Shown piece by piece: positions 26,641-38,600 of a DNA stretch of 64,000 nucleotides (positions are counted from its first letter, which is position 1; each line of letters begins with the position of its first letter). A model generated the notes under the pieces. That model made no database searches and was not told where the DNA came from. It saw only the letters and a list, made by a program, of their open reading frames with translations. A program made the translations under genes and the position numbers. The DNA comes from Anseranas semipalmata (Eukaryota; Chordata; Aves; Anseriformes; Anseranatidae), in assembly GCA_013399115.1 (NCBI GenBank), contig VXAA01000962.1, positions 361,787-425,786 on the forward strand, given 5' to 3'.

Positions 26641-28379
26641 GAATGTGCTGGCATTATCTTATCTTCAGCAAGGTATTGTAAACTAAATGTGAAAAGTAGC
26701 CACTGATTTTTACTCTTTTCTTATAGTCTACTCTTTTGCTCAAGATTTTACATACACAATGCTTGATTTTAGCAAAGAAAAAAAATTATGGAAATTTCAA
26801 AGATAATTTTTTAGACAGACTTCTCTTCTAATTTTCTACTTGGTTTTGTTCTTCTTTGCACTTCTTTGCACATTCTTCTGTACTTACAGAGTACATTTGA
26901 CCCATCTTTTTATGGAAAATGACACTTGTGCAATTATTTTTTTTTTGCTTTGTCTCCCACTGTTATCAAGGGTGATGACAATGCATGTAGCTCTGGAAAT
27001 TTTATAGTTTAAACGCCACTGATAGAAGTCACAGTATATTTTGTTAAGAGTTAGGAAAAATAAAAAACTATGTTTTCTTTAAATATCAATCCAAGAGAGA
27101 GCTATCTTAAGTAGCTAAATAGATTTCTTGTTCAGAATATATAAAAACTGATCAAATAGTTCAATCACTATTAAAATCTAAACCTACAGACTGTAAGTGG
27201 TAATAGAAACAAAGAAAACATGCAGGGAACCCAAGTGTACAGTGCAGTTTTAAAAACAGATGCTTAAAATTAATTTGTGGTAAATATTCTTTTTTTTTTT
27301 CTGCTTCAACAGTTTATCAATACTTTATTCTTTTGATATTCAATGACATTTAAAGTGCATTCTGCATCAGAATTCAAAACAATCTTTTAAATACTTTCTG
27401 TTAAGTTCTGTTTTTCAAATATTTGGGGAGAGGAGTATTGGCAAGAAGCAAGACAGTGGAAAAATTCTAGGATTAAAGGGCTCGTGTTTATTTTTTAAAA
27501 TCTATTAGAATATCAATTTTGCTAGCAAGAGATAATGATTTTCTCTATTTATTCAAGGATTCCTCAAGTTAAAAGAACACTGCCTAGGAAACAATTTGAA
27601 AATCTGCAGACAAAATGGGGATACAACATTCACCGCTCACAGGCAAACTGCAAAGTAACAGGAAAAAAACAACCCTAGCTGAACTAGATGGATATGCAGT
27701 TTTAAGTATTTCTACAAAATGTTTACTGGAGTATATATTTGACAAAAGTCATCTTATTCAACTTGTAAAGAAGCACAAAAGATTCAAACTGTAACATCAA
27801 TGTCAGCTTTTTAGTGAAAAAAGTATCAAGTTGCAGTCCTTACAGCCATTCAAACCTCTTCTGCCTGGAGATACATTCAGAAAAGTCACTCGAGCAAGCG
27901 CTTAGCCCAAGGCACCTTTTCTTGTTTGCCTGGGCTAGAAATTTTTTGTTGTTGTACAGTCCCTTATTAGCAGATGTGGTGCAACAGCATGAAGAGGGCA
28001 GGCACTAAGAAGAGCGGTCTGAGTTGCTTCAAGCCACTGACGAAAACCTCCCTTTAATCCGCTGTTTGGAATTAAGAAATTTCCTTCCCCGTTTACTGCC
28101 TACAGAGAAGCAGTCTGAAATTACCCCCAAACGAGAGTAGCTTGCTCAAAGAAGGAAACAGCAGCTTTATAAAGTGCCAGTTACCGGCAAACCCATACCA
28201 TGAGTAGTATTAAAGTGTTCTCCTTTCTGATTGTCTAGTGCTAACAGTAGGCCTTTAAATCCAAGAATAATTAAGGCTGTAGCCTGTTATTCTCGAAGTC
28301 AAGGGCACTCTGTTTTGCCTCAGACTGAACCGCAATTTAGCACTTTGCTGGAAAGCCCCAGGCAGCTCCATGCCAAGTA

Positions 28380-28735
28380 AATCGGCGGCCGTTGGGGGCA
28401 GCCATCACCAGACACCCTCGTGAGGGGGGCGCCGCGCTCCCTGAGGGAGCTGCGCGCTGGAGGCCGTGCTGCCCGCTGGGACGCCCAGGCCCAACACCAC
28501 AGAAGCCGGTGCTGGATGATCGGCTAGTGGGGTTGGTGGTCTCAGCGGGACGCGAGGAGCGGGGGGACGAGGGGGAGCCGGAGGGATCGCTGAGCAGCCG
28601 GCCGCCGGGGTGGGTGGAGGGGAAATGCAGCAAGCCCGGCAGGGGGACACGTTCAGAGCTTCCGACGAGTCAGTGTCACTTAGGTGGCACAAAGCAAGCC
28701 TAGAAGGGCTCGCTCACTGTACCGGGGCACAGCAG
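28380..28735. promoter_or_regulatory. CpG island inside the CTNND2 intron
   Basis: A sharp GC-rich island in a roughly 35-38% GC surround. I counted about 28 CpG dinucleotides in 28381-28680, with clusters such as GGCGCCGCGC, GCGCGC and GCCGGCCGCCGGGG. CpG is otherwise rare in this intron. Such preservation implies an unmethylated germline state, as at promoters or strong enhancers, or a recently inserted GC-rich element. No TATA box or start codon context decides the strand. A plus-strand frame (ATG at 28625 to 29062, about 145 codons) leaves the island, but it is unrecognised and is probably chance in GC-rich DNA. Possible roles: alternative CTNND2 first exon (minus), antisense lncRNA start (plus), or a CpG-rich repeat. 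Confidence 0.7.
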
Positions 28736-31700
28736 GAACCACTTTCATTTCTGTTCTGTTTTTTCCTGGTCACTTGGAATTTTCTGTATTTAAAAGATAT
28801 TTTTTCTCACCCTTCAGCATTTAAAAGCCTTTCTGGTCTTCTTTGGGGAGCTCATTTTAAGGAAGAAGACGAGGCTTATTCATCTCACTCAAGATCTTGT
28901 CACAACTTCCTACAATGCACATCTCCTAACGGCAAGATAACTTCAGTAACACCAAGATTCTCTCCTGATGCATGGCTTTCAAACCAACTGGCACATCATT
29001 TTTGTCTTAATGCCTTTTCCTTTAGGAAGCTGCAAAAGCAAAGACGGGTTGGTAGGGTCTGATAAAACAGAAGATGGAGTGCTGGGGTGGTGTCGTCTCT
29101 CAAAAAGGACCTGTCAGAAAGACTTTATCCTGCATATGCATTTCAGTTCCATCATTCTTGACAGTAAACTACTACTTCTATGAATCATTTGGGTGTCCTA
29201 ACACTTTCCAATTTTGTAGAATTTTTCACAGAAGAATTCAGGCCGTATATCCCTTAACAACTATTAAACTGCTAAAACACTGAACAAATTAAAGTCAACA
29301 AAATGTCCTGTATTAACTGTAACATTCTGGGAATTTGGCAGCATTGCTTGAGCGCACTTGCCATTTCAAAATAAAACTTTCCAAATGTACTGAAGTGGAA
29401 CAGTTAAAAAAAAAAAAAAAAGGAAAGAAATAGGCAGCAAAAATGTTTTAGCTTGACATGCAAGCCATGTACCATTCAGAACAAGTACCTGGAAAACAAC
29501 TCTACAGCTACAGTCAGGGTTTCTCCATGCCCTGTTTTGCCTCTGGAAAAAAAAGAAAAATATATGTATTTCTGACAAGTATGTATTAACCTAAGTATCA
29601 AAGGAAGTTGTACTATATAAATAACTTTAAATTATTTTTATTACTATGAAATAACCTCCAGTTTTTCCTAGTCGCTCCTTTCCAATGCATCATTAATCTG
29701 GTAAGAATAAATAAATACAAATTGCTAAGACATCCACTTTAGGTCTTCACTGCACATATAAACAGTTTTGATTTAAAGGTCTTCATCTTTTTACTGAACT
29801 GTTTTGTGCAGTGTCATTGCTCAACACTACTTTTTGCAACTTCTTGTTACCTTTTTGCATACTGGAAAATCCCTAAGTGCTGCTGCTACAGTAAATAGAT
29901 CCTAACACCTGTCAGAGTTGTTGTTGATCACAGAAGTTCAATCTTGTCCCAAGACATTATCAGAATAACTGGAAATCTGTCACTAATGTAATTAATTAAT
30001 TGTGGAGAAAATACAAAAATAAACAAGCCTTAATAGCAGCTGGTGATTTTAGCTGGGGTGAACACCAAGGAAACTCTGAAGTGGAAAAACACCCCAGCAG
30101 TTCCCTGCAGACTCCCTGGGAATATCCCCATTATACACAGAAAACTTTCCACAGGCCCTGCATAAAGCACTGCCTAGATTCAAGTAATGAGTTCCACACA
30201 AACGTGACACTAAATATCTATTCTGTTATGTCCTGGAGGCAAGTCACACTTGACAGGAAGTGCTAGAAGAGATACTGTTCCACCTCGGAAAGTCTGCCAG
30301 TTGAAGGGTGCCCAGAACCCCAAATATCTTTGTTAGGAGACCTGAGAACGTAAGCCCATCAGGGCAGATCTGCCTGCTCCAGCAGGGAAAACCAACCCCA
30401 TGCTTCCCGGTCATAAAAACTGGAAATCCTTCCCAATGCCACCATGCAGAAGGAATGACGCAGGAAGTGCATCTTGTGTACAGCAGTGCCAGCCATCACA
30501 GGCAAATTGTGCTACTCTAAATGCTCACAAGGCACTTGCTTGAAAAAAACGCAGAGTTTTTGCTGCTCTGCAATATATACTACTCCGGTGTTGGACCTGG
30601 AGGGCTAGTCTTAGAAAATGCAATAGTCTGTACAGGACACTGATGTTTAAATGAAAATATTGTGCCACAGCCTTGGCTTTCCTTAACAGAGAAAGTTAAT
30701 AGGAACAAAATACTGATGATTATCTGCATTGGATTTACAGGCTAGAATTAATGGATTTTGATTTGCAGCTCTTGGAAAAATCTCTAGAACTAAATGATTC
30801 AGCAGGTGAAGTCAGGGATGAGGAGGGAAGGGGGAGAAAAGGTGCTGGTCTTCCTTCATTTTCTGGTGTGTATGCATGTACATTTTAGGTAGAGAATGGG
30901 ACAGAGCTGACCATCTAAGCATCACTTCACAAAATGAAGTTGAAGTTGTTCTTTTGGAATGAAAATAGAGCTTTGTGAGTATCTCTGGTGGTCTTCTGAG
31001 TGTTTGGGATGGCTGCCTTAGGATGGGTTCCCCAAGGCTCAGATATAATTAGAGAGGGCTTCCCGAGCTTGGCTTTTGTTTGTGGCTTCATAAGCTGACA
31101 ACTGCCTTAGCAGCTGCTAAGAAGGTGAGGTGGGTTGCTGCTCTACAGTGCTGAGCAGCCATGCTCCAGCTTCACGGCTGTGGGGAGCCTTCGTTTGCCC
31201 TTTGGTATTTTGTTTTAGATCACATGAATGGATGATGTCACCTGTGCTAATCCCAGGGTCAGCATCTGTGCTGCGAGTATTTGAGATCCTGTTAATGCTT
31301 AACAGAAACTTTTTTGGAGGTATGTGGAGTGTAAATAAGGAGAGGGGGAAGTCCCTGCCCTAACCTGTGCTTTCATGGGTTGACTCGACCTCCACTTGAG
31401 TCAGGGAACTGATTAACAGAGGTACACCACAGCGATACCTGGCTTGCTTTGTAGCACTCCATACATACTGCCTTCCACATGGCAGAAGATGGGGGTGGTC
31501 TGTGGACAGTGATTTTCTGTAAGAAGAAAAGAAATCCCTTTGCTGATAAAAGCACACCCAGGGGCCTGAAGATCTTAAAAATATTTCCTTTAGATTTGTT
31601 CTACAGCAGCAATAAGCTACTCTGCCTACCAGTACTGGAAAGAGTACTTGAAAGAAAATGGCAGTGTCTGAAACAGAGTTTCATGTCGATGTTGTCACTA

Positions 31701-31950
31701 GTTGACAAGTATCATCTGCCTCCAAGATTTTACAGAGCAGACATTAAGTATCACAGATCCACGGATAAACAGTATGGACAAGCATGAAAATAACTGTCCC
31801 ATTTTGTTGTTTTAATTTTTTTTAATAGTTCTTGCCCATTTAATGTGTTACTGCAGATAACCCTGTAGGTAGTCTTTGGAGGTGTATCCTGAATGTTACT
31901 TGGTTAAAGCATTAGTAAAAAGAGCATATTTTCTAGTCATCATTTTATAG
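28736..31950. other. CTNND2: Non-coding intronic sequence
   Basis: Intron of average composition, with an A17-type run near 29405-29421. The 30.0-31.6 kb part is less AT-rich but shows no exon or repeat I can name. Short frames overlap on both strands. Confidence 0.5.
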
Positions 31951-32645
31951 GGTACAGAGATTAGACTTACCCGTGACTGTCAGGGCCAGGAATGCTCTCC
32001 TGTCAAGCTGTCTGCTCAGAAGGCCAGCCGAGATGCCTTGGACAGCCTGGAAGAGCTTTTCAAGAAAAAGCTGGCAGAAGGCTCAGTGGCCCCCCTGCCC
32101 TTTGTGCAGGAGTGGCTTTTAAGCTGAGTGCTGGACATCATCTGAGCTAGGCTTCAGCTGCACGGCAGCTATGCCTGTGCCTGGCCATGGACTCCACCGA
32201 ATCAGATCCAGACCCTGACCTGCAGACTAACTTTCCAGTTTGACTTGGGAACTGCCCCATCACTACGATCTTGCCTGGTGGCCACTGCACTCCGACTCTA
32301 GACCTATCCTGACCATGACTCACCGACTTGTGTTCCCAGCTTCACCTCAGACGGGCCTCGCCACCACGAACTTGTCCGGCCTCTTCAGTGAACCCTGTGT
32401 GATCTGAACCTCGCGACCATCTCCACCCCTGCCCTACTTGGGCACTGCAAGATGGGGCCCCGGCTGGCGAGTCCCCAAAAAGCTCTGCCGGCTTTGTTAG
32501 CGCTGTCAGTCCCCGGCTCCCCGTGCCTCAGGGAGCAGCCGTCCCTCGCGGGGCCCTGACTAACCCTGGAACTGGGAGTACAGGCCGGATACGAACAGAA
32601 TAAAGCTCTGGCACCGTGTGAGAGCCCTGCTGAGTTGGAAAGAGA
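31951..32645 (+). other. GC-rich block resembling a terminal exon or an LTR-type element (unclassified)
   Basis: Composition changes abruptly from AT-rich to about 58-60% GC, with CpGs retained in the second half (for example around 32405-32560). On the plus strand an acceptor-like TCATCATTTTATAG ends at 31950. An open frame then runs 58 codons from 31951 to a TGA at 32125-32127, including the lysine-rich LEELFKKKLAEG. About 470 bases later there is AATAAA (32599-32604), followed by a GTGTGAGAG stretch. This is the layout of a coding terminal exon with 3' UTR, but also of ERV sequence next to an LTR with an R-region poly-A signal. I do not recognise the peptide or repeat family, and I found no clear target-site duplication. 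It lies antisense to CTNND2. The 90-codon minus frame at 32385-32657 is a shadow. Confidence 0.45.
32599..32604 (+). terminator. AATAAA polyadenylation signal in the GC-rich block
   Basis: A canonical hexamer, followed within about 20 bases by a GT-rich GTGTGAGAG stretch. It is notable because it ends a GC-rich segment and is not embedded in AT-rich sequence, where AATAAA is common by chance. Use as a real cleavage site is unproven. Confidence 0.4.
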
Positions 32646-35600
32646 ATCCAAGAGCATCCTGTTAAGTGGTAAGAAATACTATTTTGTACTCAAACACTGT
32701 AGCCTTTGTAAAGGATGCTGGCAGAGCAGCAAAGTAAAACCTCTTGAACAGTCATTTCAAAAGCAGAATTTATACTCCTTCAGCTTGACATTGAGCAAAA
32801 AAGAACCTTAGCTCCCTGCAACTGTTTGTGGTGTGGGATGATCCCGCACGACAGGAACAGACTGCCAATGCACTGATTACCCTCGTCGCAAAGAAAGTCT
32901 TCTGGGGATCAAATTTTATTATTGGGCCAGTTTAACAGCAATTTGAACATAACCAGTGAGTTACAGTATCACCATCTGCATGATATCAAAAACAAAGTCA
33001 CATGCACAAGAAAAGGCCTGTACAGGCCTTCCTCTATCCTGAGTGAAATTTAACAATAATGAGAAAACACACTAATTTTGACAAAAACAAATTATACGCT
33101 GTAACACATTACACAGCAATGAAGAGACCCTCCAAAATCCTGTTCCATTCAATTGAAATATTTGGAGCACTTTTAATTCTTAGTAAAGAAATGGTTTTGT
33201 CAGATAAAGAATCATCTAGAGGCAGCTTGGTCTTCAGCATCAACTGAGAACACTCAGTGCCTTGCAGGATCTAACACTTACTTTAGATTATATAACCCAT
33301 ATCCTGACACTGGCATTTGACAAGTGAACAATCTGAAAAATCCACATTTTCTGAAGCCTTTGTGAGTTGCTGATTTTAAAGTTGTCCTATACAAGACAGA
33401 AGAATATATTTTTCTCTTCTTTCTGTTGGTTCGCAGCTTAAAGTACATCATACATCAAATCCTGGTACTTGGCACAGGCATCAAAACTCGTATTTCCCAC
33501 AGCGATGGTAGGAATAGCTTGACAAAGGAAGAAGGGTGAAATCTGAGAAAATACGGGACAACTAATTGTCCTTCATACTCTTCCTCCAGAACACATAATT
33601 TGAGCCCATTTGATATATCTCTTAGCCTCTTCTGCAGATATAAAACAAGTCAGAGCCAGGTGCAGAGCCCTGTAAACAGCTGTTAAGCCGATTTTGAGGG
33701 TTCATTCTAGTGTTGCCCCCGCAGAACGGTCTGCAGCTCCTCCACTGCCACTGTACAGAACAGTAACTGCAGTGAAACACAGCGCAGAGAAGCCAATCCT
33801 CACTGAGAGCCGTGTTTCTATGGTCAAGGAAGGAATGAGAAAGCTTAGCTGGCTGAAAACAAAGACACAGCAGCCCCCAGGAAAGGTGGCCCCTCGGCCC
33901 CAAAATGCAAACAATTCAAGTGCTTGGGTAGCAGGTCAGCAAAAGGGAATGTCTCCAAACATTGCCACAATAAATTCTGGGTTACAATTTAAACTTTCTC
34001 CCTCCCCTTTACCTTTCTTGGCCCCTTCCCCTTGATCTAGGTATTTCAATTGTGGCTCAATAGGAACATTTTGTCTGCAGGTTCAGAGCTGAACTAGCCC
34101 AGCTGTGCTTTCCATGCCCAGAGCAAAAAGGCCTGGACAGGGGAAGAGCCAGTGTGTGTGCCAGGTACGTGTGCTCTTTGGAGAGTTAACGATTGAGTTG
34201 GAGCAGTCAGCCCTGAATCACTCACTTTGCCACAATAAGCACCCTCAAGATTAATCAAGCCATCAAAAGAAAGCTGTATATGCACTAGGATTTCTTCCCA
34301 AAAAGCACAGCAGTGACCTTTTTCTTTAAAAAAAAAAGTCTCTCTGTCAGTGATGCTTACATTACTCGGTATTTTCACACAGATCCTAAAATGTCTGCAG
34401 GTATTTAGTCATAATTTTTAAGCCCAATATACTGAGAAGTTGATGGCTGGACTGAGAAATGAATATTTTCTGAAAGATAATCAACATGCATCTAAGTAAA
34501 GTATTTGCTTTGCTGTACCAATATGAAACAAAATTATTATTACTTTTACCAGTCATTTAGTACAATGGAACCAAAATCCCTGCACTCTAGCCTCAACACA
34601 AAACTTGCTTATCTCCCTATGAATATATGTTTTGGCTTTATCCTCATCTATTATTTTTTATGATAAATTCTTCAACTCCTGCAAAGCAATCAGGAACTAA
34701 CAGGGGGCTATTGTCACAGACTGAATACCAAATTCAACTGACTTCTCTCAAGTATATCCAAAATGTAACAAAAGCACACATGAAAGATCACTTTTCATGA
34801 AACCATAACTTACTTAGGTTCTCACAGAAATGTACATATATATATATAAGATGATTAGGAAGTCATTTTTGAGACAATCTTAACATAATACAACCCATTT
34901 ATTTATTTTTATACTTAATTTATTAAGACCTTAAATTGAATAATAACTTCTGAACCATCCTCAGAACTGATCCATCCTGTTTACAGAACGACACAAGTGT
35001 TTGTAGACAAATAGCACATGTCCATGTTATTAAGGATAGCAACTTAGAGAGCCTAAAATACTGTTACCTGGGGTAATGTGTAAAACAGATGCGACCTATT
35101 GCACAACTGACTCCATAAATATGGCATCATGGCAATATGGACTTCATCCACTCTCCTGAAGGAAGGTTGTTCCTACTCCACCAGGCTCCTCTGCCTTTAC
35201 TCTAAGCCCAATCTCTTCTGCAATATAGCGGGCGTTTTATTCCAGCTTGATTATAACCCCAGCATCTTTGTCCTTTCCTTCAACTTCTTAGCCTTGCTCC
35301 TGCAGCCCAGAGAAAGTGTTCTCCCCATGCCCAGCAGCAGGCCAGAGGCACGGCAGGGAGCTGGCGGTGCAGGGCCAGGCGGAGGTGCGGGCTGTGGCAG
35401 CAAAGCTGACGGAAACAGCCCCTGGGGCAGCCCAACATTTAGGAGGAAGAACCCCCCACCATGAACTCTGTACTTCGCCCAGCAAAGACCTTAACTTTTG
35501 GTACACTAGAGGCTTCCTGTGTTTGCCCGGCCAGTCCTACCGTATCCTCTCCAGCTCTGAACTTGCCCTCCTCACCTTGCTACTGCATTCCTGAGCTTCT

Positions 35601-38600
35601 CACCATTAAGCATCAATTTGCATTTCTCTGCCTCCTCCTCATTTCTAGTTTGTCTCTGTTCAGTTCATAGCTTCCCTTTTTCCCCAAAAATTAACACAAG
35701 GAGAACCAGATGAAGACAGCAGGAGAGATCTGGAAGCTTGCAACTTCCACACAGAGCAGAACCTTCTGAGAACCAGAAAAGGGGCCAGCAGCTGCGTCCA
35801 CCCTCCCCATATTCATCAAGGGGATGCAATGAGAGGAGGTTCTCCCGTCCTTTGGAGTGGCCACAGCTATCAGTATGGAGGCTCAAGAGCCTATGAAACA
35901 CAGAGCTTGACCTGTCTGCTCAGGTGAGAAAGAAAGGACTTAGGAACAACAAATTCATCAATTTCTGAAAGTTTTTAAAAGATGGTATTTGCTCATATTT
36001 TAAATGGGTTTTCTTACAGTAACTGTTCTTGTTAATTGAAGTGTAATTCATCCACATCCTTTTCTCCCACCTAAGCTAGACTCTACACTTACACTGCTGC
36101 AGTCCCTAGCTGCAGCTGGGTTTGAGAAAGTGGTAATTTTGCTTTTCTCAACTTTAAAGAGACAAAAAATGATTTCAGAGAAAGAAAATGGATATATATC
36201 AGGAGCAAATTTTGTGCAGCGAGAAAAGATGTAGAATGGAGGATTTGGAACCCTCAAAGCAATTTTTATCTGCCTTCAAGAACAGAGAAGGCTGTCATTA
36301 TTTTAAGTACTACATTGAAACTGATTTATACTGGACATTATAGTGAAAGACCAGGATGCAGCCTTGCAGATCTACATTCAGGCTTCCTCTTCTTTCTGTT
36401 TGGAAAAGGTCTGCAGAGCCGTAACAGCTCTGCATAACTGCCCCTTTCTTCCCTGCTTCTTTAGGACCCTCCAAGTGGCCTGAGACCTCAGTACCTCCTG
36501 GTGCACACCAGGTTTTAGTGCATCAGCCCTCAGAAAAAACGCAAAACAGACAATGCACTGAACAGCTAACACAACTGAGAGCACACTTTCAGATAAAGTT
36601 GTTCTGCACTTGGAAACACTTCTTTGAAAGAGACTTCTGATGAGAGAGAGGACAAAATGTTGAAGTTTTTGAAAATGTGAGTCTAGAAGTCATGAAAATC
36701 AAGAATGGGACACCTGGACTACAGGTCCTCATCACAAGTCCCACAAGACTATTGGGCATTAGGGTCCTTACATTTAGTTCTTCATGGAAGGGTTTCCATG
36801 ATGCTGTATGGTTGAGAAGTGTCTTAGAAACTTCTCCTCTGAGCTGTTTCCTGCAGCTCTGGGAATGGCCACGACCCCGTTGTCTTCCCTGTAACGGATA
36901 TATCAACAGAACTGGATACATCACAGAAATATTGTCACTTCCCACCAGGCTCACTCCTTTTACATAACATTCACGTCTTCAATGATGCATATGGTATCTA
37001 AGTATTGCTGTCAAACCTCTGACACACCATGCTATTTTGCTGCGATTCTTAGCTACAGCAGGATGAGAAATAGGAACTGTCAGGGTTTGAATGTCCTTAT
37101 TCTTTATAACTGAAGCAGCAGTCTCAGCATAATTTAATTAGATATTTTGTTTGGTTGTGCCATTGATGTATATTCTGGAATATACCTGGAATTACTGACA
37201 AAGTAATTGTTTTCTTTCATGTTGTGATAAAATGGCTTCAATCAAAATAATTAGGTAGCTGCAGTGTTATAAGCATTACATAAACATTTATATATACACA
37301 TTCAGCTGTGATGTTCTCTACAATGCAAGTAAGAAACCCTACAATCTCATAACTACAGCTTCATACGAAGGGGCAGCCAAAGCTCAGAACAAAACAACTT
37401 GAGAGAAGCAGGTTTAAAGCACTGGAATTGCCTACCTAAGGATAATGTTAATGATGATACTGATTTATACTGTGCTGCAGGGGCATGTGTAAATCTATGC
37501 TGACTAAAAGAAGAAAAGAAAAATGGTAGTTGGCTCAGTTTTAAATTTTCAGACTTGGTTCTTTTTTTCAACTGGTTTGGGAAGCAATGTTAATGAACAG
37601 GAAAGATACGCTGAAGCAAGGTGCAGAAGGGTATATAGTAGATTTGGGACCAAAGTAATATATATATATATGTATGTACACACAGGGGTAGGAAAAAAGA
37701 GAAATCATCTGTGCAGGTTCAGAGGCCCAGCTAGGTTTTTCATCGCCCTGATTTTGGAAGTAGGGAGAGCGGTGGTGGGGGTCCCTAGCCCGGTCAGTGA
37801 CAGGAGGTGGATTCTGCTGCCCACATCTCACAGTAGGAAGAAAGCAGAGAGGTGTCTTGGGTTGGTTTCTTCCTGGACTACTCTTGATTTGTTTTGTCAT
37901 GCTTAGGCTGCTTTTTTAGCTGGATGAAACTCAGAAGTGCAACCAGAAGAAGTCCTGAGAATAGACATGGGTCCTCCTTTAAGTCAGCAATGTTTAGCTT
38001 GTGATAAAATGCTATATATGCAAGTGCTATGTAAGTAAGTGATAACCATAGAGGGGGAATTTTTATTCTTTTTTTTTGTAATCCAAAAATATGATGATTC
38101 TAAAGCTTTTTCTAGCACAATCCTTAAGCACGCTTCAGAAGTACTGCCTTGGTAATTCCTGCATAAAGCTCCATCACACAAACTAATATACTTTGATATA
38201 ACCTGTCACAACCTTGCTGGACATATTTGCAAGGGTATTTTCCCTCAGGAAAAAATCATTTCAGTTTCATGAACAGTAACCATGGAAATATCAGATCAGC
38301 CAAGGTTTCAGAAGCCAGATATGTTTATCAGTGATTTCACTTTCCCAAAGCATGTTTAGTATAATAGATATAACAAACACTACGTACGTTAGAAACATAG
38401 GCTAACTGCCCACACATTTATATTCATTTGACACAAACCCAGTACTAAACCTGCATTGTCCCAGAACAAGCTATCAATGACTGCAGGATATAACTAAGGC
38501 CAAAGGATCTTGCTTGGTACGTGCTTCTTTCCTGGATGCTGTAACACTGTGTTGGATGCTTTGTACTGTTGAACACGATGCATCAATGTTATCTGCTATT

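Larger units (their letters stand above)
20028..28379. other. CTNND2: Non-coding intronic sequence
   Basis: AT-rich intron without recognised exons. It holds an AAT tract near 24880-24895, an A/C-rich tract at 26461-26513, a 20-base poly-T run at 26621-26640 and T runs near 26937-26946 and 27291-27300. The 73-codon minus frame at 23419-23640 is unrecognised. No named repeat family found. Confidence 0.55.

Noticed and set aside
28625..29062. Plus-strand frame of about 145 codons leaving the CpG island
   Set aside because: No recognisable domain. The first part is open because of GC composition and the second looks like random AT-rich translation. Kept only as a comment on the island.
35310..35435. 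Third copy of the GC-rich inverted repeat
   Set aside because: Similar composition only; I could not align it to the 10.1 or 50.65 kb copies.
36589..36954. 121-codon minus-strand frame considered as a retropseudogene
   Set aside because: No parent gene recognised, no poly-A tail or target duplication seen, and overlapped by a 96-codon plus frame.
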